64,000 nt of DNA from Flavobacterium sp. W4I14 (GCA_030817875.1 JAUSZU010000001.1:1364001-1428000); one strand, 5' to 3'; shown: positions 35,495-44,418, counted from the first letter of the stretch. Notes: generated by a model not told the origin, from the sequence alone. Numbers and translations: made by a program.

Positions 35495-35608
35495 AATGTT
35501 CGTCCTGCTTTCTGCTTCAATCTTTTTTGCCCCTCACCTTGACTGCGCTCAGTACAAGCTCGCTCAGGTGACAAAAAAGGATTTCCGCGTCAATCAGGTT
35601 TAAAATCG
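35495..35608 (-). repeat. GTCCTGC/CAGGTTTAAA repeat element, copy 1
   Basis: Runs from GTCCTGCTTTCTGCTTC to GCGTCAATCAGGTTTAAAA. An inner imperfect hairpin TTTTTTG...TCACCT / AGGTGAcAAAAAA lies at about 35522-35570. Relatives are at 35706-35765 (opposite orientation) and 47031-47102. Confidence 0.6.
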
Positions 35609-35687
35609 AAAGGCTTTTACTGCTATTGAGGGTTAAATTAGTATAATTCCGAAAAAAAAATTGTTCCTGCGCACTGCAACCATTAGT

Positions 35688-35765
35688 AGTCCTGCTGACT
35701 GTGCCACTTAAACCTGATCGCAGTGGTTCCGATCCTTCATCGGAAAGAACGCAGAGCAGGACTGT
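35688..35765 (+). repeat. GTCCTGC/CAGGTTTAAA repeat element, copy 2
   Basis: AGTCCTGCT (35688-35696) and AGCAGGACT (35755-35763) form the outer inverted ends. Inside are AAACCTGATCG and the hairpin TTCCGATccttcATCGGAA. Confidence 0.6.
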
Positions 35766-35845
35766 ATAAACCCAAATGCTGCTGCTTCTGCTTTCCAGAA
35801 AAAAAGAATTATAATATTCCTCTATTGAAAGAACCCATAGAAAGA

Positions 35846-35890
35846 TCGTCATCCCGACCGAAGAGCCGCGGAGTGGAGAGATCTTTGGAC
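35846..35890. repeat. Partial family B repeat
   Basis: TCGTCATCCCGACCGAAGAG to GGAGTGGAGAGATCTTTGG matches the first half of the 14352 element; the closing half is missing. Confidence 0.6.
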
Positions 35891-35927
35891 TATGATATTG
35901 AGATCAAATTTCGGACTCCAGACTTGT

Positions 35928-36647
35928 CTAAAAATATTTATCAAGCGTTAACCCATAAGTAAGGTTTAGGTTTTCGCTACTGGTAATGTTCAGTTTGTTG
36001 TAGTTTAATGCTGTAGTTAAACTGATCCATTTGCGAAGTTTTAATCCAATGGTTGCTGATGAACGGATAATGTAATCGCCTTTTCTAGAGAAGGAATTCT
36101 GCAAAAAATGATTTCCATCAATAGTAATCAGGTTTTTGATTATAAAATGATATTGTAACCGTAACGAATTTCTATAGGTGTGGTAACTATCACCCACAAT
36201 TAAACTGCTTTGATCGAAAAGCACCCCATTGCTGATGTTTATGTATGCATTTTCTTTATCTAATATGCTATAGGCAATTCCACCACCAGCAAGCAGCTGA
36301 TTTTTTAATTTTAAGGAATAACTGGTATTATAATTCACCAAACCCCAATAATAAAAATGAGGAAAGGTTTTATACAGGTTAAAATTTAACGTGGTAGAAA
36401 AATCGTTATTGGTTAAATTGCTGTTCTGTTTGCCGTAAAGCCAGGCAGAAGTAGAATTTAATACGAAACTTTTCTTTTTAAGGCCAAAATTGAGTGCATT
36501 ATTCAACAAATAGGCACGTTCTTCATTCGTTCGGTTAATTGATCCTGTTGAAGTGAGCAATATATGGTAATTGGTACTATCGGTATATTGAGCAAAGCAT
36601 TTCGCATAACAAGAGCACAGTAAAAGTAATGGCACAAAAAACTTCAT
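35928..36647 (-). CDS. DUF481-type outer-membrane beta-barrel protein
   Basis: A 239-residue protein with a signal peptide (LLLLCSCYAKCFA, cleavage near 20). The mature part has alternating polar/hydrophobic strands (TSSSW, FNLYKTFPHFYYWGLVNYNTS) and ends in Phe, the C-terminal signal for outer-membrane barrels. It fits DUF481 (YdiY-like). Function unknown. A second small gene precedes it by 42 nt in the same direction. Confidence 0.75.
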   Translation of the reverse strand: MKFFVPLLLLCSCYAKCFAQYTDSTNYHILLTSTGSINRTNEERAYLLNNALNFGLKKKSFVLNSTSAWLYGKQNSNLTNNDFSTTLNFNLYKTFPHFYYWGLVNYNTSYSLKLKNQLLAGGGIAYSILDKENAYINISNGVLFDQSSLIVGDSYHTYRNSLRLQYHFIIKNLITIDGNHFLQNSFSRKGDYIIRSSATIGLKLRKWISLTTALNYNKLNITSSENLNLTYGLTLDKYF

Positions 36648-36689
36648 AACTATTTTAACATCGGCTGCGCCTAATATGTTTAGTCTGAT

Positions 36690-36941
36690 TTAATTCAGAT
36701 CGTACCATTTGGGTACAGGAATATATTCATGGTTCCAGGTTAATTCGTCCTTTTCGTTTTTATAACCTGCAGAGATCAGTTTGATCCCGGGTTCTTCTTG
36801 CACAATCTCTTTTTTAAACCGGTAAGCGTCTACCATTAAATAATGGTAAAGTTTCTCCTGTTCAATTTTATTTTCTGTTAGCAAGATTAACGCAATTTCG
36901 CCCGTTTTAAGGGTGTAAATAAAGCTGCCTTTTATTCTCAT
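36690..36941 (-). CDS. Small hypothetical protein
   Basis: An 83-residue soluble protein with no signal or membrane segment. It has a mixed alpha/beta pattern (GEIALILLTENKI, KLYHYLMVDAYRF) and a Trp/Tyr-rich end. It lies 42 nt before the DUF481-like gene and may be cotranscribed. No family recognised. Confidence 0.55.
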   Translation of the reverse strand: MRIKGSFIYTLKTGEIALILLTENKIEQEKLYHYLMVDAYRFKKEIVQEEPGIKLISAGYKNEKDELTWNHEYIPVPKWYDLN

Positions 36942-37067
36942 TTCTCTTGTTTAAGTTTTATACAAATGAGAATCGGAATATGTTTTATTCGTGTTTAAAC
37001 ACTCTTCATTATTCCAAAAAAAGCCCACAAGGTTTAATTTGCAGGCCGATAATTAATATGGGGTAGA

Positions 37068-38417
37068 TTAATTTAAGGTCAATTCGATTACCGGGATTTC
37101 GAAGTCGGGTTTTTTCTTTGGAAGTTTTAATACTAAGGTATTCCCGGTAGATTTTTCAGTATCAATCTGTATTTCAGAGTTGTCATGTAAAAACTGTGCA
37201 TATTTTGCTTTGGCTTTATATCCATCCAGCGTAATGTGGCCCGTATTTGGATATTCGAACAAATGCACATAAAGTTTTTTGGTGTCGTTATTGTAAGTGA
37301 GCTTTACTCCTTCAGGCGCTTTGTATTCAGTAGGGGCGAAAGTGCAATGGTAAATAGATTTCGAGTTGGCGTGCATCCAAAGACCCAGGCTATCTAAAGC
37401 AATATTTGCTCTGTTATCAAACTCACCACGCGCAGTGGGCCCAACATTTAACAATAAATTTCCTCCATTGGCTACTGAAGTAATCAACAGATCTAATAAC
37501 TTCCTGTTGCTTTTCCAGGTGTTTTCATCTCTGTGGTAGCCCCACGAGCCTGAAAAGGTTTGGCAGGTTTCCCAAACTTTACCGCGGTATTTTTCCAATT
37601 CCTTCGGACTAACCTGTTCTGGCGTTTCGAAATCTGTACCATCTTCATAATCATTAAGATCCAGGCGGTTATCTACAATAATTTGTGGCTGCAGTTTTCT
37701 AATCTGCTTAAGTAGTGCTACCGAACCCCAATCATCACGACCTTTACCATTTTTACCCGGATAAGAGAAATCTGCCCAAAGAATGTCTATTTTACCGTAT
37801 TTAGTAAGTAGCTCAGTTACCTGATCGTACAGGTACTTGCGGTATTTGGCTATATCCCTGTTTTTATTTAATACCGCATATTGATCTTCATGATCTTTAT
37901 CAGGCCTTAAAGGATGGTACCTATCAACAGGAAAATCGGGGTGGTGCCAATCAATCAGCGAATAATAAAAGCCTACCTTTATACCTTCGGTACGGAAAGC
38001 CTCAACAAATTCTTTAACCAAATCTCTTTTGGCTTGTGTATTGGTTGCCTTATAATCAGTGAATTTACTATCAAATAAAGTAAAACCTTCATGGTGTTTG
38101 GTGGTTAAAACGGCATATTTCATGCCTGCTTCTTTAGCTTCTCTGGCCCATTTTTTAGGATTAAATAAATCAGGATTAAACTGATCGAAGTATTTCTGAT
38201 AGTTTTCGTTGGTAATGTGTTCATTGCTTTTAACCCACTCATGACGGGCTGGCAGTGCATACAGGCCCCAGTGGATAAACATACCGAAGCGTGCATCGGT
38301 CCACCATTCCATTCTTTTGGTTTTTTGGGCAGCGGTTTCATTGCCTAATCGTTTTTGAGCAAAGCCAGGTAAGGCTAAGCCCAGTATGAACAAGGCTGAT
38401 AAAATTGTTTTTCTCAT
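37068..38417 (-). CDS. GH29 alpha-L-fucosidase, exported
   Basis: A 449-residue glycosidase that removes terminal alpha-L-fucose. The signal peptide ends near residue 20 (LALPGFAQ). GH29 motifs: MFIHWGLYALPARHEW, LTTKHHEGFTLF, and KIDILWADFSYP, whose Asp is the likely nucleophile. The catalytic domain (about 25-345) is followed by a short beta domain. Periplasmic or surface location is expected. It is divergent from the SDR at 38612 and not within a polysaccharide utilisation locus here. Confidence 0.93.
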   Translation of the reverse strand: MRKTILSALFILGLALPGFAQKRLGNETAAQKTKRMEWWTDARFGMFIHWGLYALPARHEWVKSNEHITNENYQKYFDQFNPDLFNPKKWAREAKEAGMKYAVLTTKHHEGFTLFDSKFTDYKATNTQAKRDLVKEFVEAFRTEGIKVGFYYSLIDWHHPDFPVDRYHPLRPDKDHEDQYAVLNKNRDIAKYRKYLYDQVTELLTKYGKIDILWADFSYPGKNGKGRDDWGSVALLKQIRKLQPQIIVDNRLDLNDYEDGTDFETPEQVSPKELEKYRGKVWETCQTFSGSWGYHRDENTWKSNRKLLDLLITSVANGGNLLLNVGPTARGEFDNRANIALDSLGLWMHANSKSIYHCTFAPTEYKAPEGVKLTYNNDTKKLYVHLFEYPNTGHITLDGYKAKAKYAQFLHDNSEIQIDTEKSTGNTLVLKLPKKKPDFEIPVIELTLN

Positions 38418-38611
38418 TTTCGGTTTCTTTTGGTTAGTATTTAAAGGACTAATTTACTGAGGTATATCCTTTCAAAATGATGGAATATGAGCAAAATATT
38501 AAGTTAAATTGGTTTAAGTTTTAACGGAGATGGTTGAATTTCTTAAAACTTTGAAGATGCCATTCTTGTTTAATTGGCAGTATTGTGGAACTTAATTTGA
38601 CAAAAGAAACG

Positions 38612-39463
38612 ATGAAAACTCAAAAAACAGCGGCCAAACAAAACAAACAACCAGGGATAGAGGCAAAGATGGATCCAAGACCTGAAGTAATTAAAGCAAA
38701 TTATAAGGGAGCAGGAAAACTGAATGATAAGGTTGCCCTGATTACCGGTGGAGATAGTGGCATTGGTCGTTCGGTGGCAGTCCATTTTGCAAGGGAAGGT
38801 GCCAACATTGCTATTGTTTATCTGGACGAAGATGTTGATGCAATAGAAACCCAGAAAATGGTCGAAGCTGAAGGTAAAAGTTGTTTATTGATTAAAGGAG
38901 ATGTTAAAAATCCTTCATTTTGTAGAAAAGCAGTAGAAACAACGGTTAAAGAGTTTGGAAAGATCAATATTTTGGTAAATAATGCTGGTATGCAGGTTCC
39001 GCAGAAAGATCCCAAAAAAATTGACGATAAACAGTTGGAAGATACCTTCCGTACTAACATATTTGGCTATTTTTACTTTGCGCACGAGGTATTGGAATAT
39101 TTTCAGGCAGGTGATACCATTATTAATACCACCTCGGTAACGGCTTATCGTTCTTCGCCAAATCTGATCGATTACTCCTCAACAAAAGGCGCAATAACTT
39201 CTTTTACACGTTCGTTAGCAACAAATTTAGCTAAAAAAGGTATCCGGGTAAACGCTGTGGCGCCGGGACCTGTATGGACACCACTCATTGTATCTACTTT
39301 TGATGAAGAAAAGATTAAGTCATTTGGATCTGAAACAGCCATGGAAAGGGCTGGTCAACCCTCAGAGCTTGGGCCATCTTATGTATTTCTGGCTTCAGAC
39401 GATGCTTCATTTATCACCGGACAGGTAATCCATGTAAATGGCGGTGAAGTGGTAAACGGTTAA
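38612..39463 (+). CDS. SDR family oxidoreductase (YhdF/glucose dehydrogenase-like)
   Basis: A 283-residue NAD(P)-dependent short-chain dehydrogenase. The cofactor motif is TGGDSGIGRSV, the active-site pair is YSSTK with Ser upstream (NTTSVTAY), and the C-terminus has FITGQVIHVNGGE. The Lys/Gln-rich N-terminal extension (MKTQKTAAKQNKQPG) is typical of the general stress subgroup. The ATG at 38612 is preferred over a GTG at 38585. The gene is followed after 34 nt by a potassium channel in the same direction. Substrate unknown. Confidence 0.88.
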   Translation: MKTQKTAAKQNKQPGIEAKMDPRPEVIKANYKGAGKLNDKVALITGGDSGIGRSVAVHFAREGANIAIVYLDEDVDAIETQKMVEAEGKSCLLIKGDVKNPSFCRKAVETTVKEFGKINILVNNAGMQVPQKDPKKIDDKQLEDTFRTNIFGYFYFAHEVLEYFQAGDTIINTTSVTAYRSSPNLIDYSSTKGAITSFTRSLATNLAKKGIRVNAVAPGPVWTPLIVSTFDEEKIKSFGSETAMERAGQPSELGPSYVFLASDDASFITGQVIHVNGGEVVNG

Positions 39464-39497
39464 TTTCTTTACCTTTAATGAAATTTAAAGCATTTCC

Positions 39498-40313
39498 ATG
39501 GCATCTAAAGATTGGCGTTTTAAGCTTCATGAAGTTATTTACGAATCGAATACACCTGCAGGTAAAGCATTTGATGTTGGTTTATTGATTGCCATATTTT
39601 CGAGTATCATTGTGGTCATGCTCGATAGCGTTATTGGTATCCATCAGCAATACGGCAAACTGTTTAATATTATGGAATGGATTTTCGCTGCGCTTTTCAC
39701 AGTGGAATATATTTTGAGATTGGTGAGTATCAGAAAACCGATCAGTTATGTGATCAGTCCATTAGGCATTATCGATCTGATTGCATTGCTACCGTCTTAT
39801 TTGAGCATCTTTTTTATTGGCGCACAATCTTTACTGGTTTTTAGGGCACTAAGGCTCCTTCGTGTTTTCAGGATATTCAAACTTGGGCATTTTTTAACAG
39901 AGATTAATTTTTTAACCCAGGCACTAAAAAACAGTGTGAGGAAAATCAGCATATTCCTGTTAACCGTTTTAACCATCACTGTAATTCTTGGTTCTATTAT
40001 GTATTTGGTAGAAAAGCGCGAAAATGGATTTTCTAATATCCCCGAAAGTATTTATTGGGCTATTGTAACCATCACAACTGTTGGTTATGGCGATATTTCG
40101 CCCATCACGCCACTGGGTAAATTTGTGGCCTCTGTAGTGATGCTGATCGGTTACGCCATTATTGCCGTACCCACCGGGATTATTACCCACGATATTGCTG
40201 TTGCGGCCAGGCAGAAAAAAGAATTACCCGAATCTTGTCCGAGCTGTAGTAGGGAAGGGCATGATAACGATGCCTTGTTTTGCAAATATTGCGGGTCATC
40301 TTTGTTTAAATAA
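39498..40313 (+). CDS. Voltage-gated-type potassium channel with C-terminal zinc ribbon
   Basis: A 271-residue six-helix channel. S4 has regularly spaced Arg (FRALRLLRVFRIFKLG), the pore loop has the K+ selectivity filter TTVGYGD, and S6 follows. After the membrane part, SCPSCSREG and FCKYCGSSLF give a double CxxC zinc ribbon in the cytoplasm. It lies 34 nt after the SDR, likely in one transcript. Voltage sensing is inferred from S4; the zinc ribbon may regulate the gate or bind a partner. Confidence 0.9.
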   Translation: MASKDWRFKLHEVIYESNTPAGKAFDVGLLIAIFSSIIVVMLDSVIGIHQQYGKLFNIMEWIFAALFTVEYILRLVSIRKPISYVISPLGIIDLIALLPSYLSIFFIGAQSLLVFRALRLLRVFRIFKLGHFLTEINFLTQALKNSVRKISIFLLTVLTITVILGSIMYLVEKRENGFSNIPESIYWAIVTITTVGYGDISPITPLGKFVASVVMLIGYAIIAVPTGIITHDIAVAARQKKELPESCPSCSREGHDNDALFCKYCGSSLFK

Positions 40314-40347
40314 AAATGCCAGATAATTGTTAACCTGGCATATTTTA
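40314..40347. terminator. Bidirectional terminator after the potassium channel gene
   Basis: ATGCCAG at 40317-40323 pairs with 40336-40342 around a 12-nt loop, flanked by A-rich and T-rich stretches. It serves the channel gene and the convergent acidic protein gene. Confidence 0.75.
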
Positions 40348-40365
40348 TAACGGAAATGAATTGGC

Positions 40366-40677
40366 TTATAACATTTCACTATCTTCATCATCGTATGCAT
40401 TCGGATCTTTATCCAGTTCTTCTATATCCGATTCGTTATAGTCATCCGTTTCTGTTTCGTCATCCTCATCTTCTTCGTCTTCCGGACCTTCAATTTCTTC
40501 ATTTAATTGTGTGCCTTCGCCATCAGCATATTGCACTTCATCATCTGTATATCCCTCGTCTTCAGATAACTCTGGAGTGGCATGACCATCTGCTGCATTT
40601 CCTTCCGAACGGTTGATCTGGAACTGTTCGATGTTTTGAATTTCTTCTTCTGGTTGATTGTTTTCTAGATTTTCCAT
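40366..40677 (-). CDS. Highly acidic low-complexity protein
   Basis: A 103-residue protein with roughly 40 percent Asp plus Glu and very few basic residues (EDEEDEDDETETDDY). It should be disordered, with a very low isoelectric point. No signal or membrane segment is seen. The ATG at 40677 starts MENLENNQPEE. Similar acidic proteins occur in Sphingobacteriaceae; function unknown. The opposite strand also has an open frame rich in His and Leu, a mirror of the acidic codons. Confidence 0.75.
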   Translation of the reverse strand: MENLENNQPEEEIQNIEQFQINRSEGNAADGHATPELSEDEGYTDDEVQYADGEGTQLNEEIEGPEDEEDEDDETETDDYNESDIEELDKDPNAYDDEDSEML

Positions 40678-40845
40678 AGTAAAAGTCTTTTATAGTAGAA
40701 CAGATTCAGATTAGATTAAGTTTAGAGAAAATTTAAAATCTTAAACCACTGGTGTTGTAAGATTTTTAAAGAATTGATCTGATTTGCTCAAACTTTTTAA
40801 ATGTTAATGGGGTTTTATTTATGCATTTACTTTAATTACTTAACC

Positions 40846-41532
40846 ATGAAAAACCATTTCAATACCAGGAAAATAGCAGTAGTGGGAATGATCATTTCAG
40901 CTACTTCATTTAATGCTGTTGCAAAAGCTGACTGGCATTATGCAAGATCATCTGATTACATTAATCAACGAGATAGTTTAACCACTGCACAATTTCTGCA
41001 ACAGACAGCTATTGCCGGAATGAAAGAGGTATCGACCGGGAAACTTGCAGCAGAGAAAGCAACTGATCAAAAGATAAAGGCATTTGGCCAGATGATGGTT
41101 GATGATCATAGCAAGGCAAATGAAGAATTAAGGTCATTGGCGAAACTTAAGAAAGTAAATTTGCCAATGAGTAGGCCAGAAGGTGAATTACGACCAGATG
41201 GCAGGGTGGATTCATCACCTGAAAACATGAAAGACACCTCGAGGACTAAAAATGCCGGAGGTGAGGCAGGTAATACCGGTCTGGCGAAAAAAATCGTAAA
41301 TGGTGCTACTGAAGCTGATGTGGCCAATGCGATTGAAAAATTAAATAAGTTAAGCGGGGCTTCATTTGATAAAGCTTATGTTGAGATGATGATTACCGAT
41401 CATCAAAATGCGGTTGCATTATTTGAGAAAGCATCGAAATCTACCGATAATGATGTCAAAGCATATGCAAATAAATATTTACCAGTATTGAAAAAACATC
41501 TAAAACAGGTAAATGCTTTAGCTGTCAAATAA
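40846..41532 (+). CDS. DUF4142 exported protein
   Basis: A 228-residue protein. The start at 40846 gives a signal peptide (RKIAVVGMIISATSFNAVA). The DUF4142 helical domain is split: AIAGMKEVSTGKLAAEKA and IKAFGQMMVDDH come first, then a Gly/Asp/Pro-rich loop (about 115-165) and FDKAYVEMMITDH with a final helix. It lacks a lipobox Cys, unlike the paralogue at 15771. Function unknown; location periplasmic. A strong terminator follows. Confidence 0.85.
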   Translation: MKNHFNTRKIAVVGMIISATSFNAVAKADWHYARSSDYINQRDSLTTAQFLQQTAIAGMKEVSTGKLAAEKATDQKIKAFGQMMVDDHSKANEELRSLAKLKKVNLPMSRPEGELRPDGRVDSSPENMKDTSRTKNAGGEAGNTGLAKKIVNGATEADVANAIEKLNKLSGASFDKAYVEMMITDHQNAVALFEKASKSTDNDVKAYANKYLPVLKKHLKQVNALAVK

Positions 41533-41556
41533 AATTACTTTTTTATTTAATTCCAT

Positions 41557-41590
41557 AAAAAGCCAGTCTGTTAAATCAAACTGGCTTTTT
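41557..41590 (+). terminator. Strong rho-independent terminator
   Basis: Perfect 11-bp arms, AAAAAGCCAGT at 41557-41567 and 41580-41590, around a 12-nt loop and ending in five T. Confidence 0.9.
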
Positions 41591-41706
41591 GGTTTTAAAT
41601 CTCTTGTGAATACAAAAACTTGCTTAACTTTAATAACTAAAACGATTTATTAAATTAGCAGAATTGCACTGACCAAAAAATTATCCAGAAAGAAACCCAA
41701 TCTAAT

Positions 41707-43656
41707 ATGAAAAAACACTTATCACTGTTCATTTTATTGCTGTTGCTCACCGTAAAACTTTTTAGCGCACCAATAGATTTACTATCCCCCGATAAACGGA
41801 TCAAAATATCGGTAGCAATTAAAGATAAAATTGGCTATGCGGTTACCTTTAATGGCGATCCTTTTTTGGCCAATTCTTACTTACAGCTAAACCTGGATCA
41901 GGCGAAACTCGGTGCATATGCAAAATTGATCAAGAAAACACTTTCTTCGGTTAATACCATTTCAAATCCAATTGTTCCGCTTAAAAACAGTAAGGTACTA
42001 AATCAGTATAATTTATTGCGATTGGATTTTAAAGGCGATTTCAGTGTGGAATTCAGGGCTTATAATGACGGAATTGCTTATCGTTTCATCACCAATAAAA
42101 AAGATTCGATCATTGTTTACAGCGAAGATGTGCATCTTAATTTTAATGATCCGGTTAAAGCAGCTTATTTAGAAACAGGTGGTTTTAAAACTTCATATGA
42201 GATTTTATACCGTCAAAACGAGCTTGGAAAAGTAAATAAAGAGAAGATGAGTGTATTGCCAATCTTGTTTAATACTGGAAAATATAAAGCACTTTTATCA
42301 GAAGCTGACCTATATGATTATCCTTGTTTGTTTGTGAAAGCAACAAATGATAAGGCAGTTGACGCCATTTTTCCAAAGGTTCCATTGGCTTTTGGAGAGG
42401 ATGGAGACAGAAGTCAGAAAATTTTAAAAGAAGCTAATTATATTGCTAAAACAACTGGCAAAAGATCATTTCCATGGCGTTTTTTAGTCATTACCGATAA
42501 AGATACTCAGTTGGCTGCCAACCAAATGGTTTATAAGTTAAGTACACCTAATCAGTTACAAGATACCAAATGGATAAAACCTGGTCAGGTAACCTGGGAA
42601 TGGTGGCATAATGCCTATGTATACGGCGTGGATTTTAAATCGGGTTATAATCAGGATACTTATAAATATTATATCGATTTCGCTTCAAAGTTTGGTATTC
42701 CTTATATTATTATGGATGAAGGCTGGGCAAAAACAACACTTAATCCTTTTGAACCTAATCCAACTATTAACCTGCAAGAACTAATTGCTTATGGCAAACA
42801 GAAAAATGTAAAAATTGTACTTTGGTTTACCTGGCTGGCAGTCGAAAATAACTTCAACATTTTCGAAACCCTGGAAAAATGGGGGATTGCAGGTGTGAAA
42901 ATCGATTTCATGGATAGGAGCGATCAATGGATGGTAAATTACTACACCCGTGTAGCTAAAGAGGCGGCTAAACACCATATATTGGTCGATTTTCACGGTG
43001 CCTTTAAGCCAGCTGGTTTGGAAGTGGCTTATCCCAATGTGCTCTCTTATGAAGGCGTTATAGGTATGGAACAAAATATCGGAGGCGGTTTGGCCACACC
43101 AAACAACAACTTATTCCTTCCATTTTTGCGTAATGCAGTGGGGCCGATGGATTACACACCTGGGGCCATGCGTTCGGCACATAAAGAGGATTATAAACCT
43201 AGCTGGGTAAATACCATGAGCATTGGTACCAGGGCGCATCAACTGGCTATGTATATTGTTTTTGAAAGTGGTTTTCAAATGCTGGCCGATAATCCTTTTA
43301 ACTATTTAAGAGAGCCCGAAACCACTTCGTTTATTACCAGCGTTCCCGTAACCTGGGATGAAACCAGAATCCTGGATGCAAGCGTTGGCGAGTATATCGT
43401 TGCAGCTAAACGTAAAGCCGGCAAATGGTTTATTGGCGCTATGGGCAACGATCAAAAACACGACTTGAAAATTGAAACCAGTTTTTTGAAACCAAATACA
43501 AATTACCAGATCACCCTGATCAAAGATGGCATCAATGCTGATTTTCAGGCAATGGATTTTAAACGCATCGTAAAACCAATTAAAGCAGGAGAAACAATCA
43601 ATATCAATATGGTGAAAGACGGTGGTTTTGTTGCTGTTATAGAACCTATTAAATAA
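41707..43656 (+). CDS. GH97 glycosidase, retaining type
   Basis: A 649-residue exported protein (signal MKKHLSLFILLLLLTVKLFSA). It has the GH97 N-terminal beta-sandwich (LLSPDKRIKISV, FRAYNDGIAYRF) and a central (beta/alpha)8 barrel with VTWEWWHNAYVYG, YIIMDEGWAK and VKIDFMDRSDQ. The Asp in KIDFMDR fits the retaining subgroup (alpha-galactosidase-like) rather than the inverting SusB type. A Ca2+ site would use Glu residues in the barrel. It is a stand-alone gene ended by its own terminator. Confidence 0.9.
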   Translation: MKKHLSLFILLLLLTVKLFSAPIDLLSPDKRIKISVAIKDKIGYAVTFNGDPFLANSYLQLNLDQAKLGAYAKLIKKTLSSVNTISNPIVPLKNSKVLNQYNLLRLDFKGDFSVEFRAYNDGIAYRFITNKKDSIIVYSEDVHLNFNDPVKAAYLETGGFKTSYEILYRQNELGKVNKEKMSVLPILFNTGKYKALLSEADLYDYPCLFVKATNDKAVDAIFPKVPLAFGEDGDRSQKILKEANYIAKTTGKRSFPWRFLVITDKDTQLAANQMVYKLSTPNQLQDTKWIKPGQVTWEWWHNAYVYGVDFKSGYNQDTYKYYIDFASKFGIPYIIMDEGWAKTTLNPFEPNPTINLQELIAYGKQKNVKIVLWFTWLAVENNFNIFETLEKWGIAGVKIDFMDRSDQWMVNYYTRVAKEAAKHHILVDFHGAFKPAGLEVAYPNVLSYEGVIGMEQNIGGGLATPNNNLFLPFLRNAVGPMDYTPGAMRSAHKEDYKPSWVNTMSIGTRAHQLAMYIVFESGFQMLADNPFNYLREPETTSFITSVPVTWDETRILDASVGEYIVAAKRKAGKWFIGAMGNDQKHDLKIETSFLKPNTNYQITLIKDGINADFQAMDFKRIVKPIKAGETININMVKDGGFVAVIEPIK

Positions 43657-43678
43657 CAAGTATTTATGCATTTTGATT

Positions 43679-43712
43679 AAAGGAGCTTATCAGTTGGATA
43701 AGCTCCTTTTTT
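43679..43712 (+). terminator. Rho-independent terminator after GH97
   Basis: Perfect 13-bp arms AAAGGAGCTTATC at 43679-43691 and 43697-43709, 5-nt loop AGTTG, then TTTTATT. Confidence 0.9.
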
Positions 43713-43730
43713 ATTGAGATGAAGTTGCTA

Positions 43731-43764
43731 CTATACCAAAGGATAGCACTATCCTCTGGTATAG
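43731..43764. promoter_or_regulatory. Large palindrome upstream of azoR (candidate operator)
   Basis: CTATACCAAAGGATAG at 43731-43746 and its inverse at 43749-43764 match over 16 bp with one mismatch and a 2-nt centre. A TAATTTTG (43792-43799) that fits the -7 consensus follows, so the palindrome centres near -55. No T-run follows, so a terminator is unlikely. Confidence 0.6.
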
Positions 43765-43821
43765 TAATAGCTTTTTGATACTTCGTATCTATAATTTTGC
43801 CAGACATAAAAAGGCAAAAAA

Positions 43822-44418
43822 ATGAAAATATTACATCTTATATCAAGCCCAAGGGGCGAAGCATCATTCAGTATTAAATTGGGAAATGCGATTGTTGAAA
43901 AATTACAGGCTGCCAATCCGGGAAGCACTTTAACTACACATGATCTTACCAATACCCCATTTCCACATTTGGAAGAGGTACACATCAATTCTTTTTTTAC
44001 ACCGCAAGAAAATCATACGGCAGAATTTTCGGAAGCAATAAAACATTCAAATGAGGCCATTGCCGAACTTAAAGATGCTGATGTGATTGTAATTGGTGCA
44101 CCATTGTATAATTTCGGTATTCCTTCCACTTTAAAAGCATGGATTGATCATATTGCACGTGCCGGTCAAACATTCAGCTACTCAGAAAAAGGCCCTGAAG
44201 GTTTGGTGAAAAATAAAAAAGTGTATCTGGCCATTTCGTCTGGCGGCGTGTATTCGGAGGGACCAATGAAGCCTTACGACTTTACAGAATCGTATCTAAG
44301 ATCGGTTCTTGGTTTTATGGGTATGACTGATATTACCGCATATCGCGCAGAAGGCCTAAGTATCCCAGATTTAAAGGATGTGGCTTTGGATAAAGTAATC
44401 GAAAGTATAGCTATTTAA
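43822..44418 (+). CDS. azoR: FMN-dependent NADH azoreductase
   Basis: A 198-residue flavodoxin-fold quinone/azo reductase of the AzoR family. The start MKILHLISSPRGEASFS is the FMN phosphate-binding loop, GAPLYNFGIPSTLKAW binds FMN, and SSGGVYSEGPMKPYD is the conserved loop before the second helix. It uses NADH to reduce quinones and azo dyes by two electrons, so a protective role is likely. A large palindrome just upstream suggests inducible control. Confidence 0.92.
   Translation: MKILHLISSPRGEASFSIKLGNAIVEKLQAANPGSTLTTHDLTNTPFPHLEEVHINSFFTPQENHTAEFSEAIKHSNEAIAELKDADVIVIGAPLYNFGIPSTLKAWIDHIARAGQTFSYSEKGPEGLVKNKKVYLAISSGGVYSEGPMKPYDFTESYLRSVLGFMGMTDITAYRAEGLSIPDLKDVALDKVIESIAI

Larger units (their letters stand above)
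35362..35927. other. Repeat-packed intergenic region
   Basis: This 566-bp gap is largely repeats: two inverted copies of a GTCCTGC...CAGGTTTAAA element (35495-35608 and 35688-35765), two copies of AAAAAAAGAATTATAAT (near 35437 and 35800), and a half copy of family B at 35846-35890. The open frame that could be drawn across 35517-35852 on the minus strand is judged spurious. No promoter or gene is supported. Confidence 0.7.

Noticed and set aside
35517-35852. 111-codon minus-strand reading frame
   Set aside because: It runs across the repeat island, has repeat-derived low-complexity content and matches no family pattern I recognise.
35362-35927. Insertion sequence or transposase remnant
   Set aside because: No transposase-like reading frame or IS-type terminal repeats with target duplications were found; only short palindromic repeats.
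40356-40616. Plus-strand frame rich in His, Leu and Tyr
   Set aside because: It is the mirror of the Asp/Glu codons in the acidic protein on the other strand.
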